From: Mesonia sp. HuA40
Lineage (GTDB): Bacteria > Bacteroidota > Bacteroidia > Flavobacteriales > Flavobacteriaceae
NCBI RefSeq assembly: GCF_008017835.1
Contig: NZ_VRLT01000024.1
Location: 1-64,000 of the forward strand
Direction of reading: 5' to 3'
DNA: 64,000 bases
Part shown: positions 10,116-20,462 of the stretch, in pieces
Position numbering within the stretch: the first letter of the stretch is position 1
Layout: every line of letters begins with the position of its first letter
Made by a program: the position numbers and the translations under genes
Notes under the pieces: model-generated
What the model was told of the DNA's origin: nothing
The model's input: the letters and a program-made list of their open reading frames with translations, nothing else
The model's database searches: none

Positions 10116-10133
10116 TTTATTAAAGTTTTATAA

Positions 10134-10163
10134 GAGCAAGCTCAGTAATAACTAAGCTTGCTC
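10134..10163 (-). promoter_or_regulatory. Intercistronic hairpin upstream of the type B adhesin
   Basis: A 13-bp stem with one G-U pair in RNA (arms 10134-10146 and 10151-10163, 4-base loop) lies between the stop of the 1372-residue protein and the adhesin ATG. It is followed on the minus strand by TTATAAAACTTT and then, within 18 bases of the stem, the adhesin start, so there is no room for a separate promoter after it. Confidence 0.6.
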
Positions 10164-10176
10164 ATATTTTAATTGA

Positions 10177-13100
10177 TTAATCTCTTATTATTCTAACCAT
10201 TTTAGCGGTTTGATTCGATACTACCTTCACAAAATAACTACCCGAGGCTAATGCACTAAAGTCAATTTGCGCACGGTTATTATTTACTTGCTTCACCATA
10301 ATTTGCTTACCAGAAATGTCATACACTTCTAAACGTTCCATTTCAATTTGGTTTTCGAAGTTAACCAAGCTTGAAGTTGGGTTCGGGTAAAAATTAAATC
10401 CGATAAAAGCTGGATTAGCACTACTTAAGTTATTGGTATCGAAGTTAATTGTTTCTGTATTACTTCTTACTGGGTTAGCACTATTTCCGTCACAAATCGT
10501 TGAGAACTCTAAGGTATAATCTTCATCTAGCGCTAAGTTTTGGAATATAGCGAAGTCATTACCTACGGCCACATTCTTTTGTGCTATTTGATTTGATTGG
10601 CTATCTAAAAGAATTAACTCATAATCAACCACACCATCTAACATGGCCGGCTCTGTCCAAGTTACCACTATGCCTGCGGTGGTAGAGCCTGGTTGCTTAG
10701 ATGCGCTTACTGTTACATTAGTAGCTTCTGGACACTCCATTGCCACTGTCACAGCAAGATAATCGCTTTCACAATTACCTGTAGACTGTGTTACATAGTA
10801 AGTTTGTCCATCGCTTAATGGCTCATTGATGGTTACCTGTTGGTAATCACCATTATTATCTAAAACATACCACTTCAAGTTGGTTCCTGTTACCACTAAA
10901 TCACTAATTGTTCCTGAACCTGTATAGGTTTGGTTAGCCGCTCCAGTAGGTGCAACTACCTCGGTTACATTTACTGTTATAGTATTGTTCACCGGGTTAC
11001 AACCTAAAACATCTAAGCTTGCGGTATAAGTAGTTTGCCCGTTAGTATTTCCTTTTACGTAAACCACAGAGGCTGGTGAACCATCATAAGGTAAAGTCGC
11101 TTGATCATCAAAATATAAATCGGTAGTAGGTGTCCATTCTACTTGTGCATCTAGGTAAGATCTTGCAACTGAGACATTGTCTACAGCCCAATACCATCCC
11201 CAACCGCCTACGTGTCGGAAACGTACGCGTACATCATTAGAACCTGTATAGTTAGAAAGATCGATAGTTTGCATAGCAAAATTATCTGCTGTACCTACAT
11301 CAGGAGAAGGGGTATCATACTCCTTCAACAACTGCCAAGCACCTTGATCTACAGACACTTCAACTCTAGCCGAAGTAGTTTGATTAGTCATATTACTAAA
11401 ATATCCTCTAAAGTATTGGTAGAAAGTTAATTCTGCCGAAGACACTCCTGCTAAATCGATAGAAGGTGAAACCAAACTAGCATCCAAATTAGCTCCAGGC
11501 CCTAAGTCATCTGCATTTGAAATATAGAACGAAGAATTATCGTTACTAGATATTGAACTCAAGTTTATACCATAAGGAGAACTCACTTGCACCCAATCTG
11601 AAGAATTTGGATTCAATCCAGTTACCTGAACGGTTGAATTATTTAGATTTGTCCATCCCATTGGTCCCGATTCGAAATCATAAATAATACTACCTGCTTC
11701 TAAAGCAACTACATCATTCTTACAAATATCTAGGCTTGTGGGCGCTACAGGTAAGAAGCTAACTCCTTTAGTGATAATGTCAATAGTATTTACATACTCA
11801 CAGTTGGTTACTGAATTAACAGCAGTAACGGTATAAGTGGTATTTCCGTTTGGATTAACGGTAATATTAGCACCAGTGTCGGTCTGCAATTGACCACCAC
11901 TATTCCATTCCCATGTATATACATAATCTGGGTCTGTACTAGTTACCGATAAATTCACAGGGTCACCTACACAAACTAAAGTGTTATCTGCCGTAACAGT
12001 AGTTGGAATAATGTCTTCAACAACAGCGTCAACTTGGGTTCTTGTTGTTTCACAAAGAACGGTAGGTCCTGTAATGGTCCAATTATAGAAGTAATAATAA
12101 TTACTTGAAGTTCCAAAACTTGTTCTACCCCCGGTAACTTCACCCGACTGCCCTAAAGCATATGGGAATGTTGAATTACCTGAAGTACTGTATAATAAAT
12201 TCGCATTATTGGTTTTAACCAAACGGTAAGTACCTGGATTAGTAATTTCCCAATTTAAATTCACTTTGGTTAAAGTAGGGTTATTTGAAGTACCACTATT
12301 TAATGGGACTAATGCAACATCACCTGTTGGGTTTCCACTTCCATCTTGCAATTCTAAAGCTAGATTACCTGAACCAGCAGAATATACATCTAAACTAACA
12401 ATGGTCATGGGTTGGTTTACCGTAAAATCTAGACCATAATTGGTAGAACTTGAAGTTGAAATGGTAGTAGGTCCTGGCTTGGCCTGACCGTTAATTTGAC
12501 CTTCTCCTAAAAACACTTCAGACACCCAGTAAGGAGTAGTCTGCGTTAAGTTAGGAGTGGTAAATGAACTACCCACCGCTACTACTTCTCCGCCGGTTGG
12601 CGCGTTATACCAATAAATTTTAGTAGGATCTGCTGCGGTAGCTTGTAAAGTCATTGATCCAGATTCACAAACATAAGCACTGGTTGTACTGGTAATTCCT
12701 GCTAAATCGGAATTACAATCAAACTCATCAAAAGTTACCTGCAAAGCTGGACTTTCACAAGTTCCAATATTTTGAGTCACCCAATATACGTCTTGGTCAT
12801 TTAGATTAATACTAGCCAGATTGGTAGTAATTGCAGCTCCTTGCGCACCGTTATTATCTTGGTACCAAGTTAAAGTAGCTCCTGTTATAGTAGGCTGAAC
12901 CCCTAAAGATGAATCTGAAAAATCATTCAAAGTTTGACCTGATACAAATTGTATATTACTAGCACCGTTTGGAGGCGTCCAGGTATTACAATCAAATCCT
13001 TCGATATCAAAAGTGAAAGACGCATCTAATGGCTCAAAAGTATTGTCTGTACTGGCTAGAACAAAGTAATAAGTTTCTCCTTGATTAATAAAAATACTGT

Positions 13101-14295
13101 TTACATTGATTGGTGTTCCATCATCAGAAAAACCACCTGCAACGCAGAAGTTTCCTATATCGGCACAACTTTCATATACAAACAATCCAACATTAGCGTT
13201 GGCCGGTAAATTAGTCACGTTAACCTCAAGAATATCATCCTGCGAACTTGTATATTCATAAACTACTTCATATCCGTTAAGGATAGCGGTAGCTACTCCA
13301 CAATTAGCACCTGGTGTTCCTGATTCAAAATCACCATAAACCATAGTCTGGCCAGATTGAGTATAAGGAAGATCGGCTGCAACTGGATTATTTGGGTCTG
13401 CATTAATCACTAAAGGATCATTACAGCTCGAACCAATTGCAATGGTTTGAAACTCTACTACTTCAGACCAACTGCTATCTCCATTTGTTCCTCCACAAAG
13501 GGCTCTTATGTAAACATAATAGTTAGTTGCATCCGTCAATCCTGTTAAACTAATCGAATTGTTACCGGTTACAGTAGTGTTGGTACAAAATGCAACATTC
13601 CCAGGTAAACCAGGAAGCGTACAAACAGACACTTCATATTGTGCCGCGTTTGGATTGTTTATGTCTTGCCATGAAATATCTGCACCAGTAGTTGTAATCG
13701 AAGTTTCATCGATATCTACATAAACCGGTTGAATACAAGCAAGCTCTTCATAGGCGTAAAAATCATCTATAAAAACTTGAAAGCTACCATTCAGACGGTT
13801 GGTAATTAGTTTCCAACCAAAATTTGAACCAGCCGGCAAGTTAGCCGCGGGTATAGTAAAAGAATGATTGGCACAACCCGAAGCTTGCACATCTGTTTGA
13901 TCTAAAGTTTCGTAGGTAGTCCAAGTGGTTCCACCATCTGCTGTGTACTGCAAGTCAATGGTACCAAAATTACCGGTTACCGGAGTAGTACCATTGGCGC
14001 CAGTAATTTTATAGTCAAAAGAGACTGTAATGGCTTCACCAGTGGTAACATTTGGCGACAGATAACGCACGAAAGAACTAAGTGTTGTTGCATTATTCTC
14101 TGCTTTTATGGCTTGGTTTCCTTCGCAAGCATTAGAAGTGGTCAAAATAAAAGGCGGCAGAGGAGAGAACCAACCTGGAAAGTCGGTGACCATTGAGCCG
14201 TCCTCGAAGTTTTGAGTCTCCAAGACTTGAGAATGTAAATTACTAAACGTCATAAACAAGGTAATGACGCTTAAATACAAGTATATTTTCTTCAT
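10177..14295 (-). CDS. Large T9SS type A secreted multidomain protein
   Basis: 1372 residues. Signal peptide MKKIYLYLSVITLFMTF; a jelly-roll block with FEDGSMVTDFPGW and VFIDDFYAYEE (about 24-185); a fibronectin III-like domain (about 190-285); a pre-peptidase C-terminal-like domain with LFVYESCADIGNFC (about 290-440); Ig-like modules with TWYQDNNG and IYWYNAPTGG; a PKD-like domain (about 785-885); a second jelly-roll with YDFESGPMGW and VDNVSV (about 905-1090); a late fibronectin III domain; and a type A sorting domain (FYPNPTSS, LEVYDISGKQI, SGSYFVKV) over the last 75 residues. No catalytic residues were recognised, so adhesion or matrix binding is inferred. Shares several modules with the next two upstream genes. 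Confidence 0.9.
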   Translation of the reverse strand: MKKIYLYLSVITLFMTFSNLHSQVLETQNFEDGSMVTDFPGWFSPLPPFILTTSNACEGNQAIKAENNATTLSSFVRYLSPNVTTGEAITVSFDYKITGANGTTPVTGNFGTIDLQYTADGGTTWTTYETLDQTDVQASGCANHSFTIPAANLPAGSNFGWKLITNRLNGSFQVFIDDFYAYEELACIQPVYVDIDETSITTTGADISWQDINNPNAAQYEVSVCTLPGLPGNVAFCTNTTVTGNNSISLTGLTDATNYYVYIRALCGGTNGDSSWSEVVEFQTIAIGSSCNDPLVINADPNNPVAADLPYTQSGQTMVYGDFESGTPGANCGVATAILNGYEVVYEYTSSQDDILEVNVTNLPANANVGLFVYESCADIGNFCVAGGFSDDGTPINVNSIFINQGETYYFVLASTDNTFEPLDASFTFDIEGFDCNTWTPPNGASNIQFVSGQTLNDFSDSSLGVQPTITGATLTWYQDNNGAQGAAITTNLASINLNDQDVYWVTQNIGTCESPALQVTFDEFDCNSDLAGITSTTSAYVCESGSMTLQATAADPTKIYWYNAPTGGEVVAVGSSFTTPNLTQTTPYWVSEVFLGEGQINGQAKPGPTTISTSSSTNYGLDFTVNQPMTIVSLDVYSAGSGNLALELQDGSGNPTGDVALVPLNSGTSNNPTLTKVNLNWEITNPGTYRLVKTNNANLLYSTSGNSTFPYALGQSGEVTGGRTSFGTSSNYYYFYNWTITGPTVLCETTRTQVDAVVEDIIPTTVTADNTLVCVGDPVNLSVTSTDPDYVYTWEWNSGGQLQTDTGANITVNPNGNTTYTVTAVNSVTNCEYVNTIDIITKGVSFLPVAPTSLDICKNDVVALEAGSIIYDFESGPMGWTNLNNSTVQVTGLNPNSSDWVQVSSPYGINLSSISSNDNSSFYISNADDLGPGANLDASLVSPSIDLAGVSSAELTFYQYFRGYFSNMTNQTTSARVEVSVDQGAWQLLKEYDTPSPDVGTADNFAMQTIDLSNYTGSNDVRVRFRHVGGWGWYWAVDNVSVARSYLDAQVEWTPTTDLYFDDQATLPYDGSPASVVYVKGNTNGQTTYTASLDVLGCNPVNNTITVNVTEVVAPTGAANQTYTGSGTISDLVVTGTNLKWYVLDNNGDYQQVTINEPLSDGQTYYVTQSTGNCESDYLAVTVAMECPEATNVTVSASKQPGSTTAGIVVTWTEPAMLDGVVDYELILLDSQSNQIAQKNVAVGNDFAIFQNLALDEDYTLEFSTICDGNSANPVRSNTETINFDTNNLSSANPAFIGFNFYPNPTSSLVNFENQIEMERLEVYDISGKQIMVKQVNNNRAQIDFSALASGSYFVKVVSNQTAKMVRIIRD

Positions 14296-14340
14296 ATTTA
14301 AATAAATTTAGTTGTGTTACAATAATAAGATATTTTTTAA

Positions 14341-14370
14341 CACAGAGAGCAATAAAATTCACTCTCTGTG
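14341..14370 (-). promoter_or_regulatory. Intercistronic hairpin between two type A surface-protein genes
   Basis: Perfect 9-bp stem CACAGAGAG / CTCTCTGTG with a 12-base loop, placed 14 bases after the stop of the 1970-residue gene. On the minus strand it is followed by TTAAAAAATATC, not a T run, so termination is uncertain. Confidence 0.5.
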
Positions 14371-14384
14371 CTAAAAAAATTACA

Positions 14385-17300
14385 TTAATTTTTAATTAAT
14401 TTAACAATAACCCAATTACTTCCCACTTTTACACGCATGAAGTATGGACCACTAGCTAAATTACCAACATCAAGGCGAGCTTCGTTAGCTCCTACTTTTT
14501 TACTAGCAATTTCTTCGCCTAGCAAGTTATATACGGTCAAACTTTCTATAGGTGAAGTATGCGAAACTTGTATAAAATCAACCATCGGGTTAGGGTAGTA
14601 TGACAAACCTTCTAGCACTGGGTTGGTTGTACTTAATTCTGAATGCACCGTAATTCCAAGCAATTCACTTTCACATTCATCTGTAGGCGTTTGACTAACA
14701 TAATAGGTCGTTTGGTCTACTAATGCTTCTGTGGTTGGGTCTGCTATAGGATTGAGTCCGAATGCATCGCTATACCAAGCCAAGTTAGAACCTGTAACCA
14801 CCAAGTCGCTTACCATATCTCCAGCTCTGAAGCTTTGGTTCCTGTTACCCGCTGGCATTGGTGCTTGATCAAGCACAACTACTGTAACGGCCAACCTTGA
14901 AGTACTTTCGCAAGCGTCTACGGTTTGGGTTGCATAGTAAGTTTCTCCATTCACCAAAGGAGTAGCCAATGGTAAAGGCGAGTTACTTGTATTTGAGTCA
15001 TACCATTGAATATCACTACCAGTAGCTTGCAGATCGCTCACACGCGCATCTTCACAGAAATTTTGTGTGGTCGCACCAGAAGGTACTCCTGTAGGTTGAT
15101 TATTTACGGTAACCGTTATTGCTTGTCGTGGTGATTCACATAAAACAGTTCCTGTAGTAATAGTCCAATTGTAGAAATAATAATAGTTTGAACTCGTCCC
15201 TGTCCCACTGGCGCCATTGGTAATAGAACCATACGAACCACCAGGACCGATGTCATAAGGGAAGTTATTTCCTGAAAAATCACGTATCATACTAGGACCC
15301 GACACCGCCTCTAATCTATAAGTTCCTGGTGTAATTGCGAAATTAAGATTCGCAATATAAGACGTAGGATTACTGGTTGTTCCGACTGGAAGCGTAACGG
15401 TACGGCTATCTAAAACAGTACCTGATGGGTCTTGCAACTCTATCACCGCTGGACCACCATTTCCTGAACTAAAAAGCTCTACGCTAATTAAATTGAAAGG
15501 TTGAGTGGCGTCAAAAATCAATCCATATCCACCAGAAAACGGACTTACTCCAGAGTTTCCTGTCGGGGCCACTTTCCCACTTCCTGAGCTGGCTGACTCG
15601 CCATCGATATACACTTCGGTAGCGTAGAAAGTAGTAGTATTACTCACATCTGGCGAATAATTTGGACCTACATTAATTAATTGACCAGCAGTTGCTGCAT
15701 CATACCAATAAACTTCTGAACCAACACCAGATGGGGTTGCTGTTAAGTCAACTACACCACCGGGAGCACAAATAGTAGTATCTCCTGAGGTTGTGATTCC
15801 CATTAAATTACAATCAAATTCAACTGGGGTAATGGCAAAGGTCGCACTTTCACAACCCAAGATTGTCTGGGTTACATAGTAAGTAGTACCACTTACAAGA
15901 GCTGTACTGGTCGGGATTGAAATTGTACCCGCTGCATCACTATACCAATTAAAACCAGTATTATGTACAGAACCAGTTACCTCTAAATCAGCAATCGTTT
16001 CACCTGCTATAAAATAAGGTGCTTGATCACCTTGAGGAAGATCTACGTTTGCGCAGTCTAATCCTTCAATGGTTAAAGTATAATTAGTAGAACCAGACTT
16101 AGAACTCACTACAATAAACAATTGCTCACCAGCCTGAACCAAGTAATCTTCAATACTAATTACAGAAGCTCCCTGGTTTTCTACCCCATCAATACAATTT
16201 GTTCCTACATCACCACAACTAGAGTACAGGTACATACCCGTTTCTGGATTGGTAATTCCTGACAATTCAATATTAATTATATCATCATTGGCAGGATCTG
16301 CAGTATATTGATAAATCACATCATTTCCTCCTAAATATCCTGCTCCCGGACAGTTTGAACCTGGATCTCCATCAAAATTATCACCAAAAACCGAAGTTGA
16401 ATTGGTATCCACGTAAGTTAAATCGGTATAATTCACTTGAACATCACCAGTTTGGTTGATTGTTGCTGTAACTTTTGTTCTAGGGGACTCACAAATTACT
16501 TGTCCCATCATTACTAAATAATCGTGGGTTTCTCCAAAACTACCTCCTGCATCACAAGAATCTGTAGGTGCTCCTAACCAACGTGAGGTAACGCGCATTC
16601 GTGTAACACCTCCTAAGGCATTTCCTGGAATGGTAATCGAACCACTATGAGCATTCGCTCCACTTGTTGAGGCATAAAGCATCTCTCCTGGATCTTCAAA
16701 TGAACCGTTCTGATTGGCATCTACCCAAATTTTCACGTAGTGCCCAGAATAATTATGAGTAGTTGAGAAATTATACGTTGAACCCGGCGCCATCATAGCA
16801 TGTAAACTTGGATCATTAGTAAAGTCTCCATAACCATTAGGAGAACAACCCGTGGCTAGATGATTAATACCTGCATCATTCATAATAAAGTCATTAATAT
16901 CATCACCTACACCACAATTTTTATTAGGTGGGGTACAATAACTATTAATACCTCCTGATCCTCCACCGGTCTCGGTTTTTACTTCTGCTACCCAATAATC
17001 GGTAGTGGTTGTAATCTCTGGAGTTGTAAATGAAGAACCAATTCCTACAATTTGCCCTCCAGTTGCAGCATCAAACCAATAAATATCATCACCTGTACCA
17101 CTAGCGGTTGCCGTTAAAGTCAACTTTCCTTTACAGCTAGCTGAATCATCTGTTGTTGCCGTGATAGCTAAAGTAGTACAATCTATTTCGTTTACAGTAA
17201 CTGCTGTTAATCCGCTAATACATCCATTAAAATCTTGACCTACATAGTAAGTAGTTCCATCAACCAAAACAGTCGTATCAGCAATTGGGTTATTCCCTTG

Positions 17301-20297
17301 CGGATCGCTATACCACACTAAAGTCGCATTAGGTTTTGTGGTATCTGCTTCTAAGTCGGCCAAGGTATCCCCTGCCACGTATTCTTGCGCTGGCGGAGCC
17401 GTAGGACTCGTTAAGTTATTACAATCAAAAGGTATAATATCTAAGGTGAATCCAATATGATTAACCAGCCAACTAGAAATTACAATATAATAGGTTTGGC
17501 CAGCAGTTACTTGAAAATCTTCTATAGCCATATCATCATCGCTAGGACCTGCCACCAAAGAAGCCACACAACTTGAACCTATATCGTTACAGTCTTCATA
17601 AACAAACAAACCAGCATAATATGCAGATAAATCCGAAAGTTCAATATCAACATTTTGTGTGGTAGCTGCAGTAAATTCAAACACCACTTCGTCACCATTT
17701 AAATAATTTTCGGTGGTACCACAAGTAGACCCTGGGGTTCCTTGGTACACATTCAAATAGTTTTGTGTATCTCCAGTAAAAGTATAAGGTAAGGCGTTAA
17801 CCACTAAAGGTACGTCGCAACTTGCCCCTGGCGTAAAGGTTCTAAAATCGTAAGGCCCTTCCCAAGTTCCTAGGTCTCCTCCTCCACAATCGGATTGGAT
17901 GTAAAACTCATAAGCCGTTCCTTGCGTTAATCCTGTTAAGGTGTAAGGATTATTAGTAGCCACCACGGTGGTTCCTGTGCCCTGTGTAAATCCTGGTGCA
18001 CCATACTCAATATTCCACTGCGTACCCGCTCCGTTGAAATTCAACCAAGAAATATCTACTTGGGTTAATTGCTCATTAGAAACTTCTACGTCATCAACAT
18101 CAATACACGGAGGCATTTCTAAAAACTCTACGTCATCAATTAAAATATCATTATAAAACGCACTTCCTGTACCGCTGAAGCCGGTCACTGTAAATCGAAC
18201 TTGAACGTCTCCGGTGATTGTTAAATTAGATAGACTAAATATATATCTTTTCCAATCTGCGCCAAGTAAGCTATTAATGTTAAGTAATGGATTCCAGTTA
18301 GCACCATCAAACACCTCGACATCTATAACATTAATAGCTCCGTCATTGGTATTATTACTAAAAAGGTAAAACTGAACAGCTGGTTCGGTAAGCCCTGAAA
18401 CATCAATCTTAGGACTCGTCAGGGTACTTACATCACCGTTTGAATTAGTAGAACCGTCCATCCAAGCATAATTAGTACCTCCACCGGGCGTATGATCTGG
18501 CGTATTCGCTGCAGCGTAAGCAGGACCAGTACTATATTTCCAAGCCGTATCGCCGCTTTCTGTCCAACAATTAGGCGTAGAAGATCCTGCAAAATCCTCA
18601 TTCCAAGGGGCTATGAATGTTACACAAGGTGTTGTGATTTGCAAAGGACCCACCCAGTTTCCTGGAGTACCGTTACATACATATCGAATATAAATATCAT
18701 AATCTGTAGCCGCAGAAAGCCCAGTGATCGTTTCCCCGGCAACACCATCGGTATCATTGATTATGGTACCTGATGTGTTCGGATCAAAGCCGGCAGCACC
18801 ATAAATTATATCCCAAGTTGAAACATTCCCGCCTTGTTGCCAAGTTACATCTACACTCGAGGCCGTTAAATTAGAGAAAGAAGCATTATACGGGTTGGTA
18901 CAAGCTGGCATCTCATCAAAGGTTATATCGTCAAGTAAAACATCATTATGAAAGGTACTACCTCCATTTGCTGTGCTTCCTGTGATGGTAAATCGAGCTT
19001 GTACAATTGTACCTGTGATATTTGAAGCCGAAAGGTCAATAGCCACTTCTTCCCAAGAAGGCCCTAATAAGGTGTTTAAAGTATAAGCATTCACCCAACC
19101 CGAACCGTCGTTTAGCTCAACGTCTAAAATATTTGCCGCTGCAGAATCTGTATTATCGCTAAATACATAAAAAATAAGTGCCGGATCGGTTAAAGTAGAC
19201 ACATCTATTTGTGGCGTGGTTAGCGTACTAGATTCACCATTGGTATTAGTACTACCATCGATCCAGGCATAATTGGTACCACCTCCAGCGGTATGATCTC
19301 CGGCATTAGATGCAGCATAATCTGCAGCGGTACTGTACTTCCAAGCGGTATCACCACTTTCAGACCAGCAACTAGGTGTTGAAGAAGAGGAAAAATCTTC
19401 AACCCAAGGCAAAGTTACCGCAACACACGGGGTTGCAAAACTAAGTGGTCCTAAAAAATCACTATTTACACCATTACATACGTTTCGAACATATAAATCA
19501 TATGAGGTGTTAGCACTTAATCCTGAAATGCTTTCGCCTAAGGTACCATCATTATCTATTATTGATGTTCCAGCGGTTAGCGGATCAAAACCAGGTGTAC
19601 CGTATACAATCTCCCATTGCGTAATCCCAGCTCCAGGCTGAGTCCAACTAACATCTACTCCTGTTGCCGTTAAATTATTTAAATCTATTCCGTATAAATC
19701 TGGACAAGTTGTAATTTCATCAAAGCTTACATCATCAATTAAAATATCGTTATGAAAGGTACTTCCTCCATTTGCATTTCCAATAATTTTAAACCGAGCT
19801 TGCACATTTCCTGTTACATCAACGTAATCTGCTAAATCAATTACAATTTCTTTCCAACTAGCACCAAGAAGGTAATTTTGTTGATAAGCATTTACCCAAC
19901 CCGAACCATCATTAAGGTCAACTTCTAAAATATTAACTGCAGAAGAATTGGTGTTATCTGAAAATGCATAAAAAATTAAAGCTGGACTAGTTAAAGTCGA
20001 CACATCTACATTTGGCGTTTCAAGTGTTGAAGCCTCAGCATTGGTGTTATTACTACCATCTATCCAAGCATAGTTTGTAGTACCTGAAGCCGAATGGTCT
20101 GCTACGTTTGAAGCAGCATAACCTGGCGAGGTACTATATTTCCATGCGGTATCTCCTCCTTCGACCCAGCAAGATGGCGTCGACGAGGCCGAAAAATCCT
20201 CGCTCCAAGGAGCAGTTAACCCACTACACTGCCCAAAAGACAGCCAGGAGTTTAAAAATATGACGGCAAGCGTCATTAAACAGTATTTTTTTTTCAT
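14385..20297 (-). CDS. Giant T9SS type A surface protein with three tandem jelly-roll/Fn3 units and a GEVED domain
   Basis: 1970 residues. Signal peptide ending LSFGQ. Three tandem units of about 265 residues follow, each a jelly-roll (PWSEDF...GDTAWKYST...NYAWIDGS...DDVSFDE) plus a fibronectin III domain (WEIVYGTPGFDP). Then PPC-like domains (GLFVYEDCNDIGSSC), Ig-like modules (ATLVWYSDPQGNNPI), a GEVED domain at about 1112-1266 (YCTPPNKNC, DINDFIMNDAGINHL, GGSFGETHDYLVM) and a type A sorting domain at the end (YYPNPMVDFIQVSH, LTVYNLLGEEIA, ASGPYFMRV). Probably a secreted, surface-attached adhesin; no enzyme domain was recognised. It has its own promoter box at 20339-20346 and a terminator upstream that separates it from the next gene. 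Confidence 0.92.
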   Translation of the reverse strand: MKKKYCLMTLAVIFLNSWLSFGQCSGLTAPWSEDFSASSTPSCWVEGGDTAWKYSTSPGYAASNVADHSASGTTNYAWIDGSNNTNAEASTLETPNVDVSTLTSPALIFYAFSDNTNSSAVNILEVDLNDGSGWVNAYQQNYLLGASWKEIVIDLADYVDVTGNVQARFKIIGNANGGSTFHNDILIDDVSFDEITTCPDLYGIDLNNLTATGVDVSWTQPGAGITQWEIVYGTPGFDPLTAGTSIIDNDGTLGESISGLSANTSYDLYVRNVCNGVNSDFLGPLSFATPCVAVTLPWVEDFSSSSTPSCWSESGDTAWKYSTAADYAASNAGDHTAGGGTNYAWIDGSTNTNGESSTLTTPQIDVSTLTDPALIFYVFSDNTDSAAANILDVELNDGSGWVNAYTLNTLLGPSWEEVAIDLSASNITGTIVQARFTITGSTANGGSTFHNDVLLDDITFDEMPACTNPYNASFSNLTASSVDVTWQQGGNVSTWDIIYGAAGFDPNTSGTIINDTDGVAGETITGLSAATDYDIYIRYVCNGTPGNWVGPLQITTPCVTFIAPWNEDFAGSSTPNCWTESGDTAWKYSTGPAYAAANTPDHTPGGGTNYAWMDGSTNSNGDVSTLTSPKIDVSGLTEPAVQFYLFSNNTNDGAINVIDVEVFDGANWNPLLNINSLLGADWKRYIFSLSNLTITGDVQVRFTVTGFSGTGSAFYNDILIDDVEFLEMPPCIDVDDVEVSNEQLTQVDISWLNFNGAGTQWNIEYGAPGFTQGTGTTVVATNNPYTLTGLTQGTAYEFYIQSDCGGGDLGTWEGPYDFRTFTPGASCDVPLVVNALPYTFTGDTQNYLNVYQGTPGSTCGTTENYLNGDEVVFEFTAATTQNVDIELSDLSAYYAGLFVYEDCNDIGSSCVASLVAGPSDDDMAIEDFQVTAGQTYYIVISSWLVNHIGFTLDIIPFDCNNLTSPTAPPAQEYVAGDTLADLEADTTKPNATLVWYSDPQGNNPIADTTVLVDGTTYYVGQDFNGCISGLTAVTVNEIDCTTLAITATTDDSASCKGKLTLTATASGTGDDIYWFDAATGGQIVGIGSSFTTPEITTTTDYWVAEVKTETGGGSGGINSYCTPPNKNCGVGDDINDFIMNDAGINHLATGCSPNGYGDFTNDPSLHAMMAPGSTYNFSTTHNYSGHYVKIWVDANQNGSFEDPGEMLYASTSGANAHSGSITIPGNALGGVTRMRVTSRWLGAPTDSCDAGGSFGETHDYLVMMGQVICESPRTKVTATINQTGDVQVNYTDLTYVDTNSTSVFGDNFDGDPGSNCPGAGYLGGNDVIYQYTADPANDDIINIELSGITNPETGMYLYSSCGDVGTNCIDGVENQGASVISIEDYLVQAGEQLFIVVSSKSGSTNYTLTIEGLDCANVDLPQGDQAPYFIAGETIADLEVTGSVHNTGFNWYSDAAGTISIPTSTALVSGTTYYVTQTILGCESATFAITPVEFDCNLMGITTSGDTTICAPGGVVDLTATPSGVGSEVYWYDAATAGQLINVGPNYSPDVSNTTTFYATEVYIDGESASSGSGKVAPTGNSGVSPFSGGYGLIFDATQPFNLISVELFSSGNGGPAVIELQDPSGTVLDSRTVTLPVGTTSNPTSYIANLNFAITPGTYRLEAVSGPSMIRDFSGNNFPYDIGPGGSYGSITNGASGTGTSSNYYYFYNWTITTGTVLCESPRQAITVTVNNQPTGVPSGATTQNFCEDARVSDLQATGSDIQWYDSNTSNSPLPLATPLVNGETYYATQTVDACESTSRLAVTVVVLDQAPMPAGNRNQSFRAGDMVSDLVVTGSNLAWYSDAFGLNPIADPTTEALVDQTTYYVSQTPTDECESELLGITVHSELSTTNPVLEGLSYYPNPMVDFIQVSHTSPIESLTVYNLLGEEIASKKVGANEARLDVGNLASGPYFMRVKVGSNWVIVKLIKN
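17840..20229 (-). repeat. Three tandem about 800-bp coding repeats
   Basis: Units at about 19426-20229, 18625-19425 and 17840-18624 encode near-equivalent jelly-roll plus Fn3 pairs. Landmarks recurring in each: a Cys before PWxEDF, STPxCW, GDTAWKYST, NYAW[IM]DGS, LLGxxW and NDxLxDDxxF. The DNA over GDTAWKYST and NYAW is also very similar between copies, pointing to recent tandem duplication or gene conversion. Confidence 0.85.
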
Positions 20298-20338
20298 AAA
20301 TCATTAATTTTAGGGTAGGTTATATTTAACATTATCTC

Positions 20339-20346
20339 CAAATATA
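20339..20346 (-). promoter_or_regulatory. Bacteroidota -7 box for the 1970-residue surface protein
   Basis: TATATTTG on the minus strand, a perfect TAnnTTTG, 42 bases before the ATG at 20297. The -33 region shows only a weak TTA at the expected spacing. Confidence 0.55.
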
Positions 20347-20407
20347 TGGATTTTTTAATGACTTATTAAGATTGTTTATGATAATTTTTGGTAAGTATAG
20401 TCAATAA

Positions 20408-20437
20408 AAAAGCGAGAATCATATGATTCCCGCTTTT
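20408..20437 (-). terminator. Rho-independent terminator of the 1647-residue surface protein gene
   Basis: Stem AAAAGCG / CGCTTTT, one mismatch, then GAATC / GATTC with an ATAT loop, followed on the minus strand by a T-rich run. It lies 25 bases after the stop at 20463. Confidence 0.85.
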
Positions 20438-20462
20438 ATTAATTGCGTTAAAATTAGAAGCC

